Positions 1 through 8,168 of a stretch of DNA of 64,000 nucleotides are shown here, piece after piece (within the stretch, counting starts at the first letter, position 1; each line of letters begins with the position of its first letter). A model generated the notes under the pieces. It was not told the origin of the DNA. It saw only the letters and a program-made list of their open reading frames with translations, and made no database searches. The DNA comes from Syntrophobacteraceae bacterium (GTDB lineage: Bacteria; Desulfobacterota; Syntrophobacteria; Syntrophobacterales; Syntrophobacteraceae). The stretch lies in assembly GCA_025453975.1 (NCBI GenBank), contig JALOPI010000007.1:1-64000 (forward strand), read 5' to 3'. Both the position numbers and the translations under genes were made by a program.

Positions 1-798
1 CCGGACCCGGTCGATACTCCGACGGATGACCTGAAGCGGCTCCGTGATGATCTCCAGGGTACCGTAGTCCTTGTGGGGCAGGACCTTCATGACCAGGAGC
101 TGGCCGCTGGGGGTGAAAAAGTAGTTCTCTGGATGGACGTCGGAATTCAGCGAGAACAGCGGCTCCGAAGGCGGTTTGCCCCGGGAGGCCTGGTGCATGG
201 CCCCGGTGAATCGGTGGAGCCCCTCCAGGAGCCGTGTCACGCCTTGAGACGAGGCGCTGGACACGGCATCACTCGATTCCCTCAGAAGGCCGGTCCCCAG
301 CCGAAGGGTAGACTCAAGGCTCAGGTCGGTCTGCCATTGCCGGAGCAATCGTGCATTGGCCGAGACGAGCCGTGTCAGGCTTTCCACCGTGTCCAGGGGG
401 ACATGGAGGAGAGCGCCGTCTCCCAGCTCGTCCATCGTCAATCGATAATGGACCGCCCGGATCTGATCGGGGAATCGCCGCAGCTCTTCAGCCAGCCTTT
501 CGGCGAACCGGATGGCTCCCTCCTTGCCCGCGTCGGTCCCTCCCGTTTCAATGACCACATACAGAAACTCCTGGTCCCCAAAGTTCTTCAGGTGCTCCAG
601 GTAGGTTTTCTGAAAGGGGACCTCGGGCGAGACCAGGTGGTCCTGGTTGCCGTTCAGTCGAAGGTGCTTGTGGGCATAGACTCCCGAGATCAGAGCCAGC
701 AGCAGGGAAAGGGCGATGAGAAGACCGGGCCTCGCGGCCACCAGCCGCCAGACGCCGTGGAGGAGCGCCTCCTGCAATCGATGGTGAAGGGTGCTCAT
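1..798 (-). CDS. MMPL/RND-family transporter, HpnN-like (N-terminal part, runs off window)
   Basis: Reverse-strand reading frame open from an ATG at 798 to the window edge (266 codons), so only the N-terminal third of a typical 850-900 residue protein is visible. Residues about 21-42 form one membrane span, followed by a long soluble region with the motif LRLNGNQDHLVSPEVPFQ, the style of the first periplasmic loop in MMPL proteins that move hydrophobic lipids. The start codon overlaps the stop of the upstream aminotransferase in an ATGA arrangement, so the two are translationally coupled. HpnN proteins move hopanoids to the outer membrane; the aminotransferase neighbour supports that reading, but no squalene-hopene cyclase is in view, so substrate is inferred. 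Confidence 0.7.
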   Translation of the reverse strand, partial: MSTLHHRLQEALLHGVWRLVAARPGLLIALSLLLALISGVYAHKHLRLNGNQDHLVSPEVPFQKTYLEHLKNFGDQEFLYVVIETGGTDAGKEGAIRFAERLAEELRRFPDQIRAVHYRLTMDELGDGALLHVPLDTVESLTRLVSANARLLRQWQTDLSLESTLRLGTGLLRESSDAVSSASSQGVTRLLEGLHRFTGAMHQASRGKPPSEPLFSLNSDVHPENYFFTPSGQLLVMKVLPHKDYGTLEIITEPLQVIRRSIDRVR

Positions 799-2171
799 GC
801 GCTTCTGGCTGTGCGGATGGCCAGGTTCTTGGCGGTGGTCCAGGCGGACCCTGGAAACCGGTGAGCCTCGGCCAGAACCGCATCGAGGGAAGAGAGGAAA
901 TAGTCCGCTTCGGCCCGCCCTATGACCAGGGGAGGGAGGATCTTGATGGTGTCGAGGCCGTGGCCGGCTACCTGTGTCAGGATGTTGTGCTTTTCCATGA
1001 GGGGCATGGTGATCATCTGGCAGAAGAGATCTTCGTTCATGGAATGGAGCAGCTTCCAGCCTGTCTTGAGCGCCAGGGACCGGGGCTCGCCGAACTGGAT
1101 CCCGATCATGAGCCCCATGCCCCGCACCTCCCGGATGAGCTCGTACCTCTCAGCCAGCCCCCGCAGTTCAGCCAGCAGGTAATCGCCCATTTCCCCGGCC
1201 CGCCGCACCAGACTCTCCCTTTCGAGGACGTGGAGTGTCGCCAGGCCGGCGGCCATGGCGAGATCGTTCTGCCCAAACGTGCTGGAGTGGGCAAAGCACC
1301 GGTCCATGGAGTCGAACACGCGGGAGTGAATCCAGCGCCTGGCCAGGATCGCCCCGACGGGAACCAATCCCCCGGACAGCGCCTTGGAGACGACCATGAT
1401 ATCCGGAGAGACCCCCCAGTGGCTCACGGCAAACATGCGGCCCGTGCGGCCGAGCCCCGTCTGGACCTCATCGGCGATGAGGCAGGACCCATATCGATCG
1501 CACAGGCTCCGGGCGCCGGGAAAGTAGTCGTCATCCGGGGTGAAGACCCCCTTGCCCTGCACCGGCTCCAGAATGAAAGCCGCCACGTCCCGGCTCTTCA
1601 GCTCCTTCTCCAGGGCCTCCAGGTCGTTGAAGGGCACCGGCGTGCAGTCGGGAAGCAGCGGCTCGTTGCGCGCCCGGAAATCCGCATTGCCGTTGACCGA
1701 AAGGGCGCCAAGGGTGAGCCCGTGGAAAGCCCTCTCGCAGTAGACGATGCGGCTCCGTCCCGTGGCCTGCCTCGCGAATTTGAGGGCTCCTTCAACACCC
1801 TCGGCCCCCGAGTTGGTGAAAAAGACCGATTCCAGACCTTCCGGGGCAATGGAGACGAGAGCTTCGGCCAGCAGACCGGCGATGCACCCCGCATCCATCT
1901 GTACCATGCTGGGGGGGTCGCTCTCGAGGATTTCCCGCAGCACCTGCAGCACCACCGGGTGATTGCGGCCGATGTTGAAGACCCCGAATCCAGCCAGAAA
2001 GTCCAGAACCTTTTCGCCACGCTCATCCACCAGCCAGGCGCCTTTACCCGACCTGTAATTTCGCTGGAAGCCGATGACCTCGAGGACCCGCACGAACTGC
2101 GGGTTGATGCATCTCGAATGCAGCTCGTAGGTTTCGGAAAGGCGTTTCTGGACCAGGGAAACGATATCCAT
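795..2171 (-). CDS. Class III PLP-dependent aminotransferase (HpnO/acetylornithine aminotransferase-like)
   Basis: A 458-residue fold-type I aminotransferase of the acetylornithine/ornithine aminotransferase family. Visible landmarks are the phosphate-binding TNSGAEGVEGALKFAR (about residues 119-134), ADEVQTGLGRTG with the cofactor-binding Asp234, and the Schiff-base lysine Lys263 in VVSKALSGG. A longer upstream frame exists, but the start at 2171 has a purine-rich GGGGGG tract just upstream and gives the normal family length. The stop overlaps the ATG of the MMPL transporter by four bases. HpnO enzymes aminate bacteriohopanetetrol precursors, and coupling to an HpnN-like transporter makes this plausible; an amino-acid or polyamine substrate is the alternative. 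Confidence 0.82.
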   Translation of the reverse strand: MDIVSLVQKRLSETYELHSRCINPQFVRVLEVIGFQRNYRSGKGAWLVDERGEKVLDFLAGFGVFNIGRNHPVVLQVLREILESDPPSMVQMDAGCIAGLLAEALVSIAPEGLESVFFTNSGAEGVEGALKFARQATGRSRIVYCERAFHGLTLGALSVNGNADFRARNEPLLPDCTPVPFNDLEALEKELKSRDVAAFILEPVQGKGVFTPDDDYFPGARSLCDRYGSCLIADEVQTGLGRTGRMFAVSHWGVSPDIMVVSKALSGGLVPVGAILARRWIHSRVFDSMDRCFAHSSTFGQNDLAMAAGLATLHVLERESLVRRAGEMGDYLLAELRGLAERYELIREVRGMGLMIGIQFGEPRSLALKTGWKLLHSMNEDLFCQMITMPLMEKHNILTQVAGHGLDTIKILPPLVIGRAEADYFLSSLDAVLAEAHRFPGSAWTTAKNLAIRTARSA

Positions 2172-2513
2172 GAAGGCCCCCCACAGGGCTAGGCTGAATC
2201 GGCGAGAATGGGGCGACGGGGTGGAGTGCGGGCTCCAACGGCCGCGAGCCCACGCTGGGCCTCGACACTTGCATTTCAGTATCAAAATAACCCAGTTTCC
2301 ATTCCTCATCAAAAGAAAACGGCTTTCCGCTCCACCCTCCAGCACCTCTTGAGCGGCCCACGGAGCCGCGTGCCGTCCCCGGCAAGGTCTGACTATCGTC
2401 TTGACAAGGCTGTGCGCCGCGCCTCCCGCCCGAGCACGCTCCTTGCTCTCCATGCCTTGCACCCGCGGCTTGCGGTTGATTCTGAAAGTGATCTCGTGAA
2501 AGAAAGGCGTGAA
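2172..2513. other. Divergent intergenic region, no gene seen
   Basis: This 342-base spacer separates the leftward aminotransferase from the rightward 3D-domain gene and must hold both promoters. An extended forward frame covers it, but the codon pattern is poor and the better ribosome-binding site lies at 2514. I see a TTGACA hexamer near 2400 without a convincing -10 partner. Confidence 0.4.
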
Positions 2514-3068
2514 ATGGCGATTCCCTCAACTCCACCGGGAGGCAGGGCCACCCTCTCCAGGGCCTTCATGCGTCATTACGCGCAATCTCGACCCACGCGG
2601 AGCCGCCGGCCTCGGGCCGCTTTCGCCGCGCTCCTCTGCCTCACTGGAGCTCTGTGGGGTCCGGTCGAGGCTAACCTGAGTGTCGGAACCTGCGCCCTCC
2701 CGGTCCAGCCCAACGGTCATCGGGTCACCGTGACCGCCTACACCAACATTCCCTCGTGCACGGACAGCACACCAGACGAAACGGCGTCCATGCTGCGCAT
2801 CCGGCCCGGGCACCATGGGAGGATCATTGCCCTGAGCCGGGATCTGGCCAGGGGATACCGCTTTGGAGACCGTTTTCATTTGATCGTCGGCGGCAAGACG
2901 CACGTGGTGGAGTTTCAAGACCTGATGGCCAGGAGGCACACCAACCGCATCGACCTGCTTCTGCCCAGCAAGCGGAAATGCCAGGAATTCGGGGTTTCCA
3001 GCGGGGTTCTCCTCCCCATCGGGCGGGCGTCACGGGCAGGGCCGGGAGACCGTCGCGGCAGGAGCTGA
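2514..3068 (+). CDS. 3D (Asp-Asp-Asp) domain-containing secreted protein
   Basis: A 184-residue protein with an N-terminal basic stretch and hydrophobic segment (about residues 31-52) like a signal peptide or anchor. The rest is a 3D domain: VTAYTNIPSCTDSTPDETA followed by IALSRDLARGYRFGDRFHLI and HTNRIDLLLPSKRKCQEFGV. These are the conserved aspartates and NRIDLLLPS block of the double-psi beta-barrel found in MltA-like and cell-wall-acting proteins. The start is chosen for the AAAGG sequence before it; the frame is open much further upstream. It probably acts on the cell wall in the periplasm; it is shorter than MltA and lacks the rest of that enzyme, so lytic activity is not established. 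Confidence 0.75.
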   Translation: MAIPSTPPGGRATLSRAFMRHYAQSRPTRSRRPRAAFAALLCLTGALWGPVEANLSVGTCALPVQPNGHRVTVTAYTNIPSCTDSTPDETASMLRIRPGHHGRIIALSRDLARGYRFGDRFHLIVGGKTHVVEFQDLMARRHTNRIDLLLPSKRKCQEFGVSSGVLLPIGRASRAGPGDRRGRS

Positions 3069-3152
3069 TCGGTTCGTGAAATATCGATATCGTGATGGGA
3101 TGTAATGGAATCCCCGAGACCCTGACGCGACTCCCGGGGCTCAGGCGCCCCG

Positions 3153-3500
3153 TCATTCCTTGGTGCCGCCGCCGCAGTGGAGGTACTTGATCTCGGTCAT
3201 GGTGAGGTCTTCGATGCCCAGGGCTTTTTTCTCCCAGTCCATGATGCGATGGGAGACGACCACCAGAGCCCCGATGATCTCGGAAACCGCGTTGCGGTCT
3301 TTCTTGCCCAGATCCATCTCGGCGGCCACTCTCGACAGGAAATGGAGCATATCGCTCAGGGTTGACGCACAGTTGTAAGCTTCCTCCGGCCGCTCGATGG
3401 GACGCCCGACCGACAGCACCTCCGCCAGACTGTTGATGAGCAGGTCGGTTACCTTAGCCTCTTCGTCCACCCTGATGTTCTTGACTTTTTCCGACTGCAT
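3153..3500 (-). CDS. Hypothetical protein, 115 residues
   Basis: I do not recognise this family. The start at 3500 is set by a GGAGG Shine-Dalgarno sequence eight bases upstream; the frame extends further but without coding character. The product is predicted soluble, mostly helical, with acidic and amphipathic segments, no signal peptide, and a Cys-Gly-Gly-Gly sequence four residues from the C-terminus. It stands alone between the 3D-domain gene, which converges on it, and the rhodanese-ferritin gene on the same strand. Confidence 0.65.
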   Translation of the reverse strand: MQSEKVKNIRVDEEAKVTDLLINSLAEVLSVGRPIERPEEAYNCASTLSDMLHFLSRVAAEMDLGKKDRNAVSEIIGALVVVSHRIMDWEKKALGIEDLTMTEIKYLHCGGGTKE

Positions 3501-3711
3501 GCCCGTCCTCCGATAGCCAGTCTCATCGCCCCCGGAGCTCTTCGTCGAAGTCACACTGGTCCTTGATGACGGTTGGGGGGCGCACAAGCAAACCTTTGAC
3601 TAATTCGGAGGACGTACCGCGATGGATTAGGCCTTTTCGGACATATCCGAAGACGCGCTCCCCAGGGGCAGGCCCCGTCCCTTGGACCATTGGGGCCGAC
3701 GGCTCCCGGCT

Positions 3712-4629
3712 CTAGGCATCGTCACGGACCGGCACGTCGAGATTCCGGCGATTCTTCTCGTCCAGATAGCGCCCGAGGATGGCCAGATGGGCCTTCTCTT
3801 CATCCCCGATCCTTCGGAGTGCCTGCCGGGCCTGTGGATTGGGGCTCGCTTCGGCCATGCGCAGGTAAAGGTCCAGGGCCTGGATCTCGATCATCATGGC
3901 GATGTCGATGTATCCAGCCACCGAGACCAGATAGGGCCGGTTCCGCTCCATGAATTCATCGATATCGAGACCTCCCTCCATGAGACTGCCGGCCGGGACC
4001 TCGGATCCCGCGAGCGCCAATGCTTCCGGGACGGTGGGATCCCCCGTCATCTCCTCCAGCAGGCCGGTCAGGGCGCGCTTGTGGCTTTCCTCGGCCTTGA
4101 TGAGGTGAGTCAGAAGCTCCCCCAGGCCGGGGTCGGTGGTGGCGTCTTTCATGCGCTGGTGGAACTGGCGGAGCCCCTCCTCCATGGCGTAGGCCACCGC
4201 AATGACATCCCTCGGCCCCTCGTCTCCCCTCACGAAGCGAAGGTGCATCTCCGTGGGGCCGGAGGCGGTTCCCTGCTCCCAGGCCTGGATCCCCCCCTGG
4301 AGATTGAAAACCTCCTCGAATCCCTGGTTCAGGAGAAACTGGGCCGCCGTGCGGCTTCGACCACCAGCTGCACAATAGACGATGGTGGGACGACGGGAGT
4401 CCATCTCACCCAGCGCATCCATCAACCGGGGAAGGGGAACCAGCCGGGCGCCCGGCAGATGAGCTTCCTCGTATTCCGTGGGCTGCCTCACATCGAGGAG
4501 GGTGTAGGTTCCCTCCAGGTGGCTTCGCATGTATTCGTCGAGCTCTTCGGGAAACATCGTCTTGAGCGCGTCCGACAGTTTGGATCCCATCATGACGTTC
4601 ACCTTCTCAAAGGCCACGGGCACGGTCAT
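3712..4629 (-). CDS. Rhodanese domain fused to a ferritin-like (rubrerythrin-type) domain
   Basis: A 305-residue two-domain protein. Residues about 25-115 are a rhodanese homology domain: LLDVRQPTEYEEAHLPGA, then the active-site loop YCAAGGRSRTA with catalytic Cys86 and Arg91, so persulfide transfer chemistry looks intact. Residues about 135-295 are helical with two ExxH-type motifs, AEESHKRAL and DEEKAHLAIL, typical of a di-iron four-helix bundle. No rubredoxin-type CxxC pair follows, unlike true rubrerythrin. Such fusions occur in anaerobic deltaproteobacteria and are thought to link sulfur handling with oxidative stress or iron; the exact reaction is unknown. A short spacer separates it from the deacetylase gene upstream. 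Confidence 0.85.
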   Translation of the reverse strand: MTVPVAFEKVNVMMGSKLSDALKTMFPEELDEYMRSHLEGTYTLLDVRQPTEYEEAHLPGARLVPLPRLMDALGEMDSRRPTIVYCAAGGRSRTAAQFLLNQGFEEVFNLQGGIQAWEQGTASGPTEMHLRFVRGDEGPRDVIAVAYAMEEGLRQFHQRMKDATTDPGLGELLTHLIKAEESHKRALTGLLEEMTGDPTVPEALALAGSEVPAGSLMEGGLDIDEFMERNRPYLVSVAGYIDIAMMIEIQALDLYLRMAEASPNPQARQALRRIGDEEKAHLAILGRYLDEKNRRNLDVPVRDDA

Positions 4630-4714
4630 GGGGCCAGGCTCCTTCCCCGGTGGACGTCACCTTGCGGGGATCCCATGGCGCATGGCCCGATCAGTCCCGC
4701 GGAAATAGGCAGGG

Positions 4715-5461
4715 TCAGCGTAATTCGAGCCCATCCAGGAATGCCAGTACATTCTGGCCGAGCACGCCGTGGTTGTAGCCGCCTTCCAGGATGCCGAAGC
4801 ATCCCGCCCCCATGCGGTCGGCTGCCTGGCGCACCAGCCGCCCCATGGCCTGGTAGTCCTCCGTCAGCAGCAGACCGCCCCAGTCCAGCACGTGGTTGTC
4901 GAAGCCGGCGGAGACCCCGATGATATCAGCCCGAGCCGCCAGCAGATGGCGCTCCACCTCCTTGAGGTAGATCTCCCGGTGGTCGGAATCCGGATTGTGG
5001 ATGGCCACATATCCCTTCTCTTTCAGGATGGACACGGTGCCGTCCCCGTAGTGGAGGTCGAAATCCAGCACATAGGCCGTCTGGATCTGTCCCGTACGGC
5101 GCAGATGCTCCAAAGCCACGGCCATGTTGTTGAAATAGCAGAATCCCCAGCTGCTGTCGGCGGACGCGTGATGGCCCGGGGGTCTGACCAGGGCAAATCC
5201 CGGCTCCCTCAGGCCGATCTCCGCCGCCATCATGGCAGCCCCCGCGGCCAGGGCCGAAATCCGGTACACGCCCTCGCGCTCGACTCGGTGCATGTGACGA
5301 GGCGTGTGAACCGCCTCAATGTCATCCCAGCCCGCGGGCAGAGGCTCCTCAAACTGAGTCCTCGCACCGATGGCCGCCAGTATCGGCTCCAGTCTTCCGG
5401 GTGCCGCCGCGGGATCGTTGGTGTAGACCTCCAGAAAATCGGGGTGGGTGATCACTTTCAT
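4715..5461 (-). CDS. Histone deacetylase-family amidohydrolase
   Basis: A 248-residue member of the arginase/deacetylase superfamily, short for the family (usually 300-370). Key catalytic features are present: RPPGHHASADSSWGFCYFN with the tandem active-site histidines, DFDLHYGDGT with the Asp and His zinc ligands, and SAGFDNH with the second zinc Asp. The C-terminal GGYN segment supplies the substrate-facing glycine-tyrosine loop region. Bacterial members act on acetylpolyamines or other acetylated small molecules and proteins. It sits upstream of the rhodanese-ferritin gene on the same strand with an 85-base gap; co-transcription is possible. Confidence 0.88.
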   Translation of the reverse strand: MKVITHPDFLEVYTNDPAAAPGRLEPILAAIGARTQFEEPLPAGWDDIEAVHTPRHMHRVEREGVYRISALAAGAAMMAAEIGLREPGFALVRPPGHHASADSSWGFCYFNNMAVALEHLRRTGQIQTAYVLDFDLHYGDGTVSILKEKGYVAIHNPDSDHREIYLKEVERHLLAARADIIGVSAGFDNHVLDWGGLLLTEDYQAMGRLVRQAADRMGAGCFGILEGGYNHGVLGQNVLAFLDGLELR

Positions 5462-5699
5462 GGGACGGTTCTCCTTGATTTGAGTCCCAAGGCCACTCTC
5501 ATCGGAGTATCACCTTCCGGCCGGTTTGGGTTAAAATCAGCGCATCGGGAAGCTCCGCCACGAGGGAAGCGAAGAAGAGCACGCTTTAAATAAGCATGGA
5601 TCCGGGCGGATTCAATGCGCGGCAAAACCAGCCGCCCGCGGCGGGAAACGGAGCGCGTCGATGCCACAACATCTTCAGGAAGATGGGAAAGAGAGCCCC

Positions 5700-5999
5700 A
5701 TGGATGCCATCGATCTCAGAAATACCCTGGAAGCAATCGGCAGGCAGGCGCAGCACTTGATCTCCCTGCCCGAGGATCACCGAATCGTCGCCTACAAGAC
5801 CTTGGACCCTCTCTTCCTCAAGGTGGAGGCTCACCTCAGGGGCCGGCCCCCAGGCAGGGCGACGGAGCTGCTCGACGAGATCAAGCTCAATGCGATCATT
5901 CTGGCTCGCCTGGACGACCCTCCGGCCGATCCCGATGAGGTCTATGCCGGGAGGGTTGGCGCCCTTGTCGAGGAGCTCGGTGCCATCCTTTGTCCATGA
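5700..5999 (+). CDS. Small hypothetical protein, 99 residues
   Basis: Not recognised. The ATG at 5700 follows a GAAAGAGAG purine tract; an in-frame ATG at 5661 would add 13 poorly supported residues. The product is a soluble, leucine-rich helical protein with no signal peptide or membrane span. Strong third-position G/C bias in this frame favours it over an overlapping reverse-strand frame (5586-6062). It lies between two leftward genes and converges on the L-2-hydroxyglutarate oxidase gene. Confidence 0.6.
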   Translation: MDAIDLRNTLEAIGRQAQHLISLPEDHRIVAYKTLDPLFLKVEAHLRGRPPGRATELLDEIKLNAIILARLDDPPADPDEVYAGRVGALVEELGAILCP

Positions 6000-6067
6000 G
6001 GCAGTGGGGCCGTTTGGTGAGAACACCGCCCGCCCGCTGCCAGGGCGCGCCGTGCCGCTCACCCAGC

Positions 6068-7285
6068 CTAAAGCATTTCGAGGAGGTGCTCCCGAAGGAT
6101 GTGGTCGGCGATGGCCAGGGATGACGTGGCGGCCGGCGATGGAGCGTTCAGGACGTGCACCGAGGGGCCGCTCCTCACCACCAGGAAGTCGTCCAGAAGG
6201 GTTCCGTCCCTTTTGAGTGCCTGAGCCCGGACACCGGCGCCCCCCGGCAGCAGGTCGTCACGCTGCACGGCGGGGACGAGCTTCTGGAGCGCCTTGTGGA
6301 AAAGGCTCTTGGAATAGGATCTTCGGATCTCGTCGATCCCCGGTCTCCAGTACCGGGCCGCGAGGCGCCAGAAGCCCGGGTAGCTCAGGCTTTCGAGGGA
6401 GTCCCTAAGCGAGATCGTGCTCCGGGTGTACCCCTCCCGATCCCATGCCAGAACGGCGTTGGGTCCCGCCTCGACTTTTCCGTCGACCATACGGGTGAAG
6501 TGAACCCCCAGGAACGGAAACCTCGGGTCGGGAACCGGATAGATGAGCGTTTGGACGAGCCCGGCCCGTTCCTGGCGGATTTCGTAGTACTCGCCTCGGA
6601 AAGGCACGATGCGGCATGGCGGCTCAAGGCCGGCGAGGCGGGCGATGCGATCGGCATGGAGGCCGGCGCAGTTCACCAGGCAGGGCGTCTGAAGCGTTCC
6701 CCGGTTCGTGCGGACCTGGATGATATCACCGTTGCCGTGGATGGCGGCGACTCGATGCCCGGGGAGCAAGGTTCCGCCCGAGGCTTCGATGATCCGGGCA
6801 TAAGTCCGCGCGACCCGCTGGAAATCCACGATGCCCGTCGTGGGGACGTGGATGCCCTGGATACAGCTCACATGAGGCTCGAAGCGGCGTACTTCGGCAG
6901 GCGAAAGGATGTGCAGACCCTCGATGCCGTTGACCGTGCCCCGTCGATGGAGCTCCTCGAGAAAAGGAATCTCCGACGGCTCGCAAGCCACCACCACCTT
7001 GCCGCACTGCTGGAAGGGAACGCCCTGCTCCCGGCAAAGCTCCATCAGTCGATTGGCGCCGTCGATGCAAAGGCGGGCTTTCAGAGATCCCGGCCGGTAG
7101 TAGATGCCCGAGTGGATGACACCGCTGTTGTGCCCCGTCTGATGGGTGCCGAAGGCGGCTTCCTTCTCCAGGACGGCGACCCGGCGCCGGCCTCCGGCCT
7201 GGACCAGCCTCATGGCCACGGCCAGGCCCACGATCCCTCCGCCCACCACCACGACATCATGGACACGACTTCCCAACATTCCCAT
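6068..7285 (-). CDS. lhgO: L-2-hydroxyglutarate oxidase (FAD-dependent)
   Basis: A 405-residue FAD oxidoreductase of the DAO superfamily. The N-terminus has the dinucleotide-binding VVVGGGIVGLAVAMRLVQAG, then HQTGHNSGVIHSGIYYRPGS, which is the hallmark block of LhgO/L2HGDH, and later FRGEYYEI and the flavin-contacting PNAVLAWDREGY. It oxidises L-2-hydroxyglutarate to 2-oxoglutarate and passes electrons to the membrane quinone pool. An AAGGAG sequence precedes the start at 7285. It is followed on the same strand by no coupled gene; the PilZ gene upstream is 93 bases away and probably shares its transcript. Confidence 0.9.
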   Translation of the reverse strand: MGMLGSRVHDVVVVGGGIVGLAVAMRLVQAGGRRRVAVLEKEAAFGTHQTGHNSGVIHSGIYYRPGSLKARLCIDGANRLMELCREQGVPFQQCGKVVVACEPSEIPFLEELHRRGTVNGIEGLHILSPAEVRRFEPHVSCIQGIHVPTTGIVDFQRVARTYARIIEASGGTLLPGHRVAAIHGNGDIIQVRTNRGTLQTPCLVNCAGLHADRIARLAGLEPPCRIVPFRGEYYEIRQERAGLVQTLIYPVPDPRFPFLGVHFTRMVDGKVEAGPNAVLAWDREGYTRSTISLRDSLESLSYPGFWRLAARYWRPGIDEIRRSYSKSLFHKALQKLVPAVQRDDLLPGGAGVRAQALKRDGTLLDDFLVVRSGPSVHVLNAPSPAATSSLAIADHILREHLLEML

Positions 7286-7378
7286 GGAACATCATCTCCT
7301 TTCGCATCTTCCAGTTTGGCCCATTTTTCGGCCTCGCCCGCCCGGTTTCGCACGGATCATCTCCCGGACGATCTCGCT

Positions 7379-7852
7379 TCAAGGCGCCAGGTAAAAGCCG
7401 AGCACCTTGCGCATCTTCTCCTCGAGGAAATGGAATTCGGTGCCGACGGTGAACCGCCGGATGCTCTTCACGACCACCTGCGCCCGGATCAGGGTCTGAT
7501 CCCCGTCGTCGAGTCTGAAATCCACCCGGATGAGCTCCCCGACCGCGAGGCCGGGATCCCTGGAAAACTTCAGGGAGAGGCCACCCCGGGACAGGTCGCT
7601 GATGATGACGTCCAGGACCAGCAGCTCCGGGCCGGCCTTCCGGGCGGCTCTTCCCAGCAGGCCGGTGGGCTTCCGATAATGGGCCCGCCGCTCGAAAACG
7701 ACGCTGAACCGCATCCCGCAGCCGCACCTGGCCTGAACGGAAATTCCAGGCTCCTGGATCCTTTCCACGGCCAAGGTCAGGGACCGATCACATTGGGGAC
7801 AGGCCACCTCCACGAACCCCTCGTTCCCGATGAGCACTCTGCGAATCTTCAT
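7379..7852 (-). CDS. PilZ-domain protein with N-terminal Cys motif
   Basis: A 157-residue protein. Residues about 18-46 hold CPQCDR and later CGCGMRF, two Cys pairs that could bind zinc. Residues about 51-150 form a PilZ domain: the RRAHYRKP block corresponds to the RxxxR cyclic-di-GMP contact, and DLSRGGLSLKF to the D/NxSxxG motif, so c-di-GMP binding looks intact. Such stand-alone PilZ proteins tune motility, exopolysaccharide or pilus function. The target cannot be told from its neighbour, L-2-hydroxyglutarate oxidase. Confidence 0.8.
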   Translation of the reverse strand: MKIRRVLIGNEGFVEVACPQCDRSLTLAVERIQEPGISVQARCGCGMRFSVVFERRAHYRKPTGLLGRAARKAGPELLVLDVIISDLSRGGLSLKFSRDPGLAVGELIRVDFRLDDGDQTLIRAQVVVKSIRRFTVGTEFHFLEEKMRKVLGFYLAP

Positions 7853-8168
7853 GGGCCGGAATCCCAGCCGGTGGCCTCATCACTCATGGCAATCAGCGTC
7901 CACCAGGAGGCTGTCCGAGAATACCTCGTTGTCATTTCAAACGGAGCGCGGCGGAGAGCGAAATCCCGGGGCATCCGGCGAACACGAAAATCGAGATTTC
8001 TCGCTGGCGCTCATCATGACAATTCCTGGAGAGCATCTCCTCGGCACATGGAGAGGGCTCATGGCGGAGGCCAGGCTGCCGTGCGGACAGGGCTCGGCGG
8101 CGCGTCAAAGCGCGGCCGCTGGAAGGAATAGTTGGGCGACAGATTGGAGCCACTGTCTTGCACTGCCC
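7853..8168. other. Intergenic spacer at the left edge of the accessory island
   Basis: 316 bases between the PilZ gene and the amide hydrolase gene, both on the reverse strand. Long frames cross it but none shows coding character. No hairpin with a T-run was found. It marks the change from core-like genes to the accessory block reaching to tRNA-Trp. Confidence 0.35.

Noticed and set aside
5586-6062. Reverse-strand 158-codon frame overlapping the small gene at 5700-5999
   Set aside because: The forward frame has better codon bias and a purine-rich ribosome-binding tract; the reverse frame has neither.
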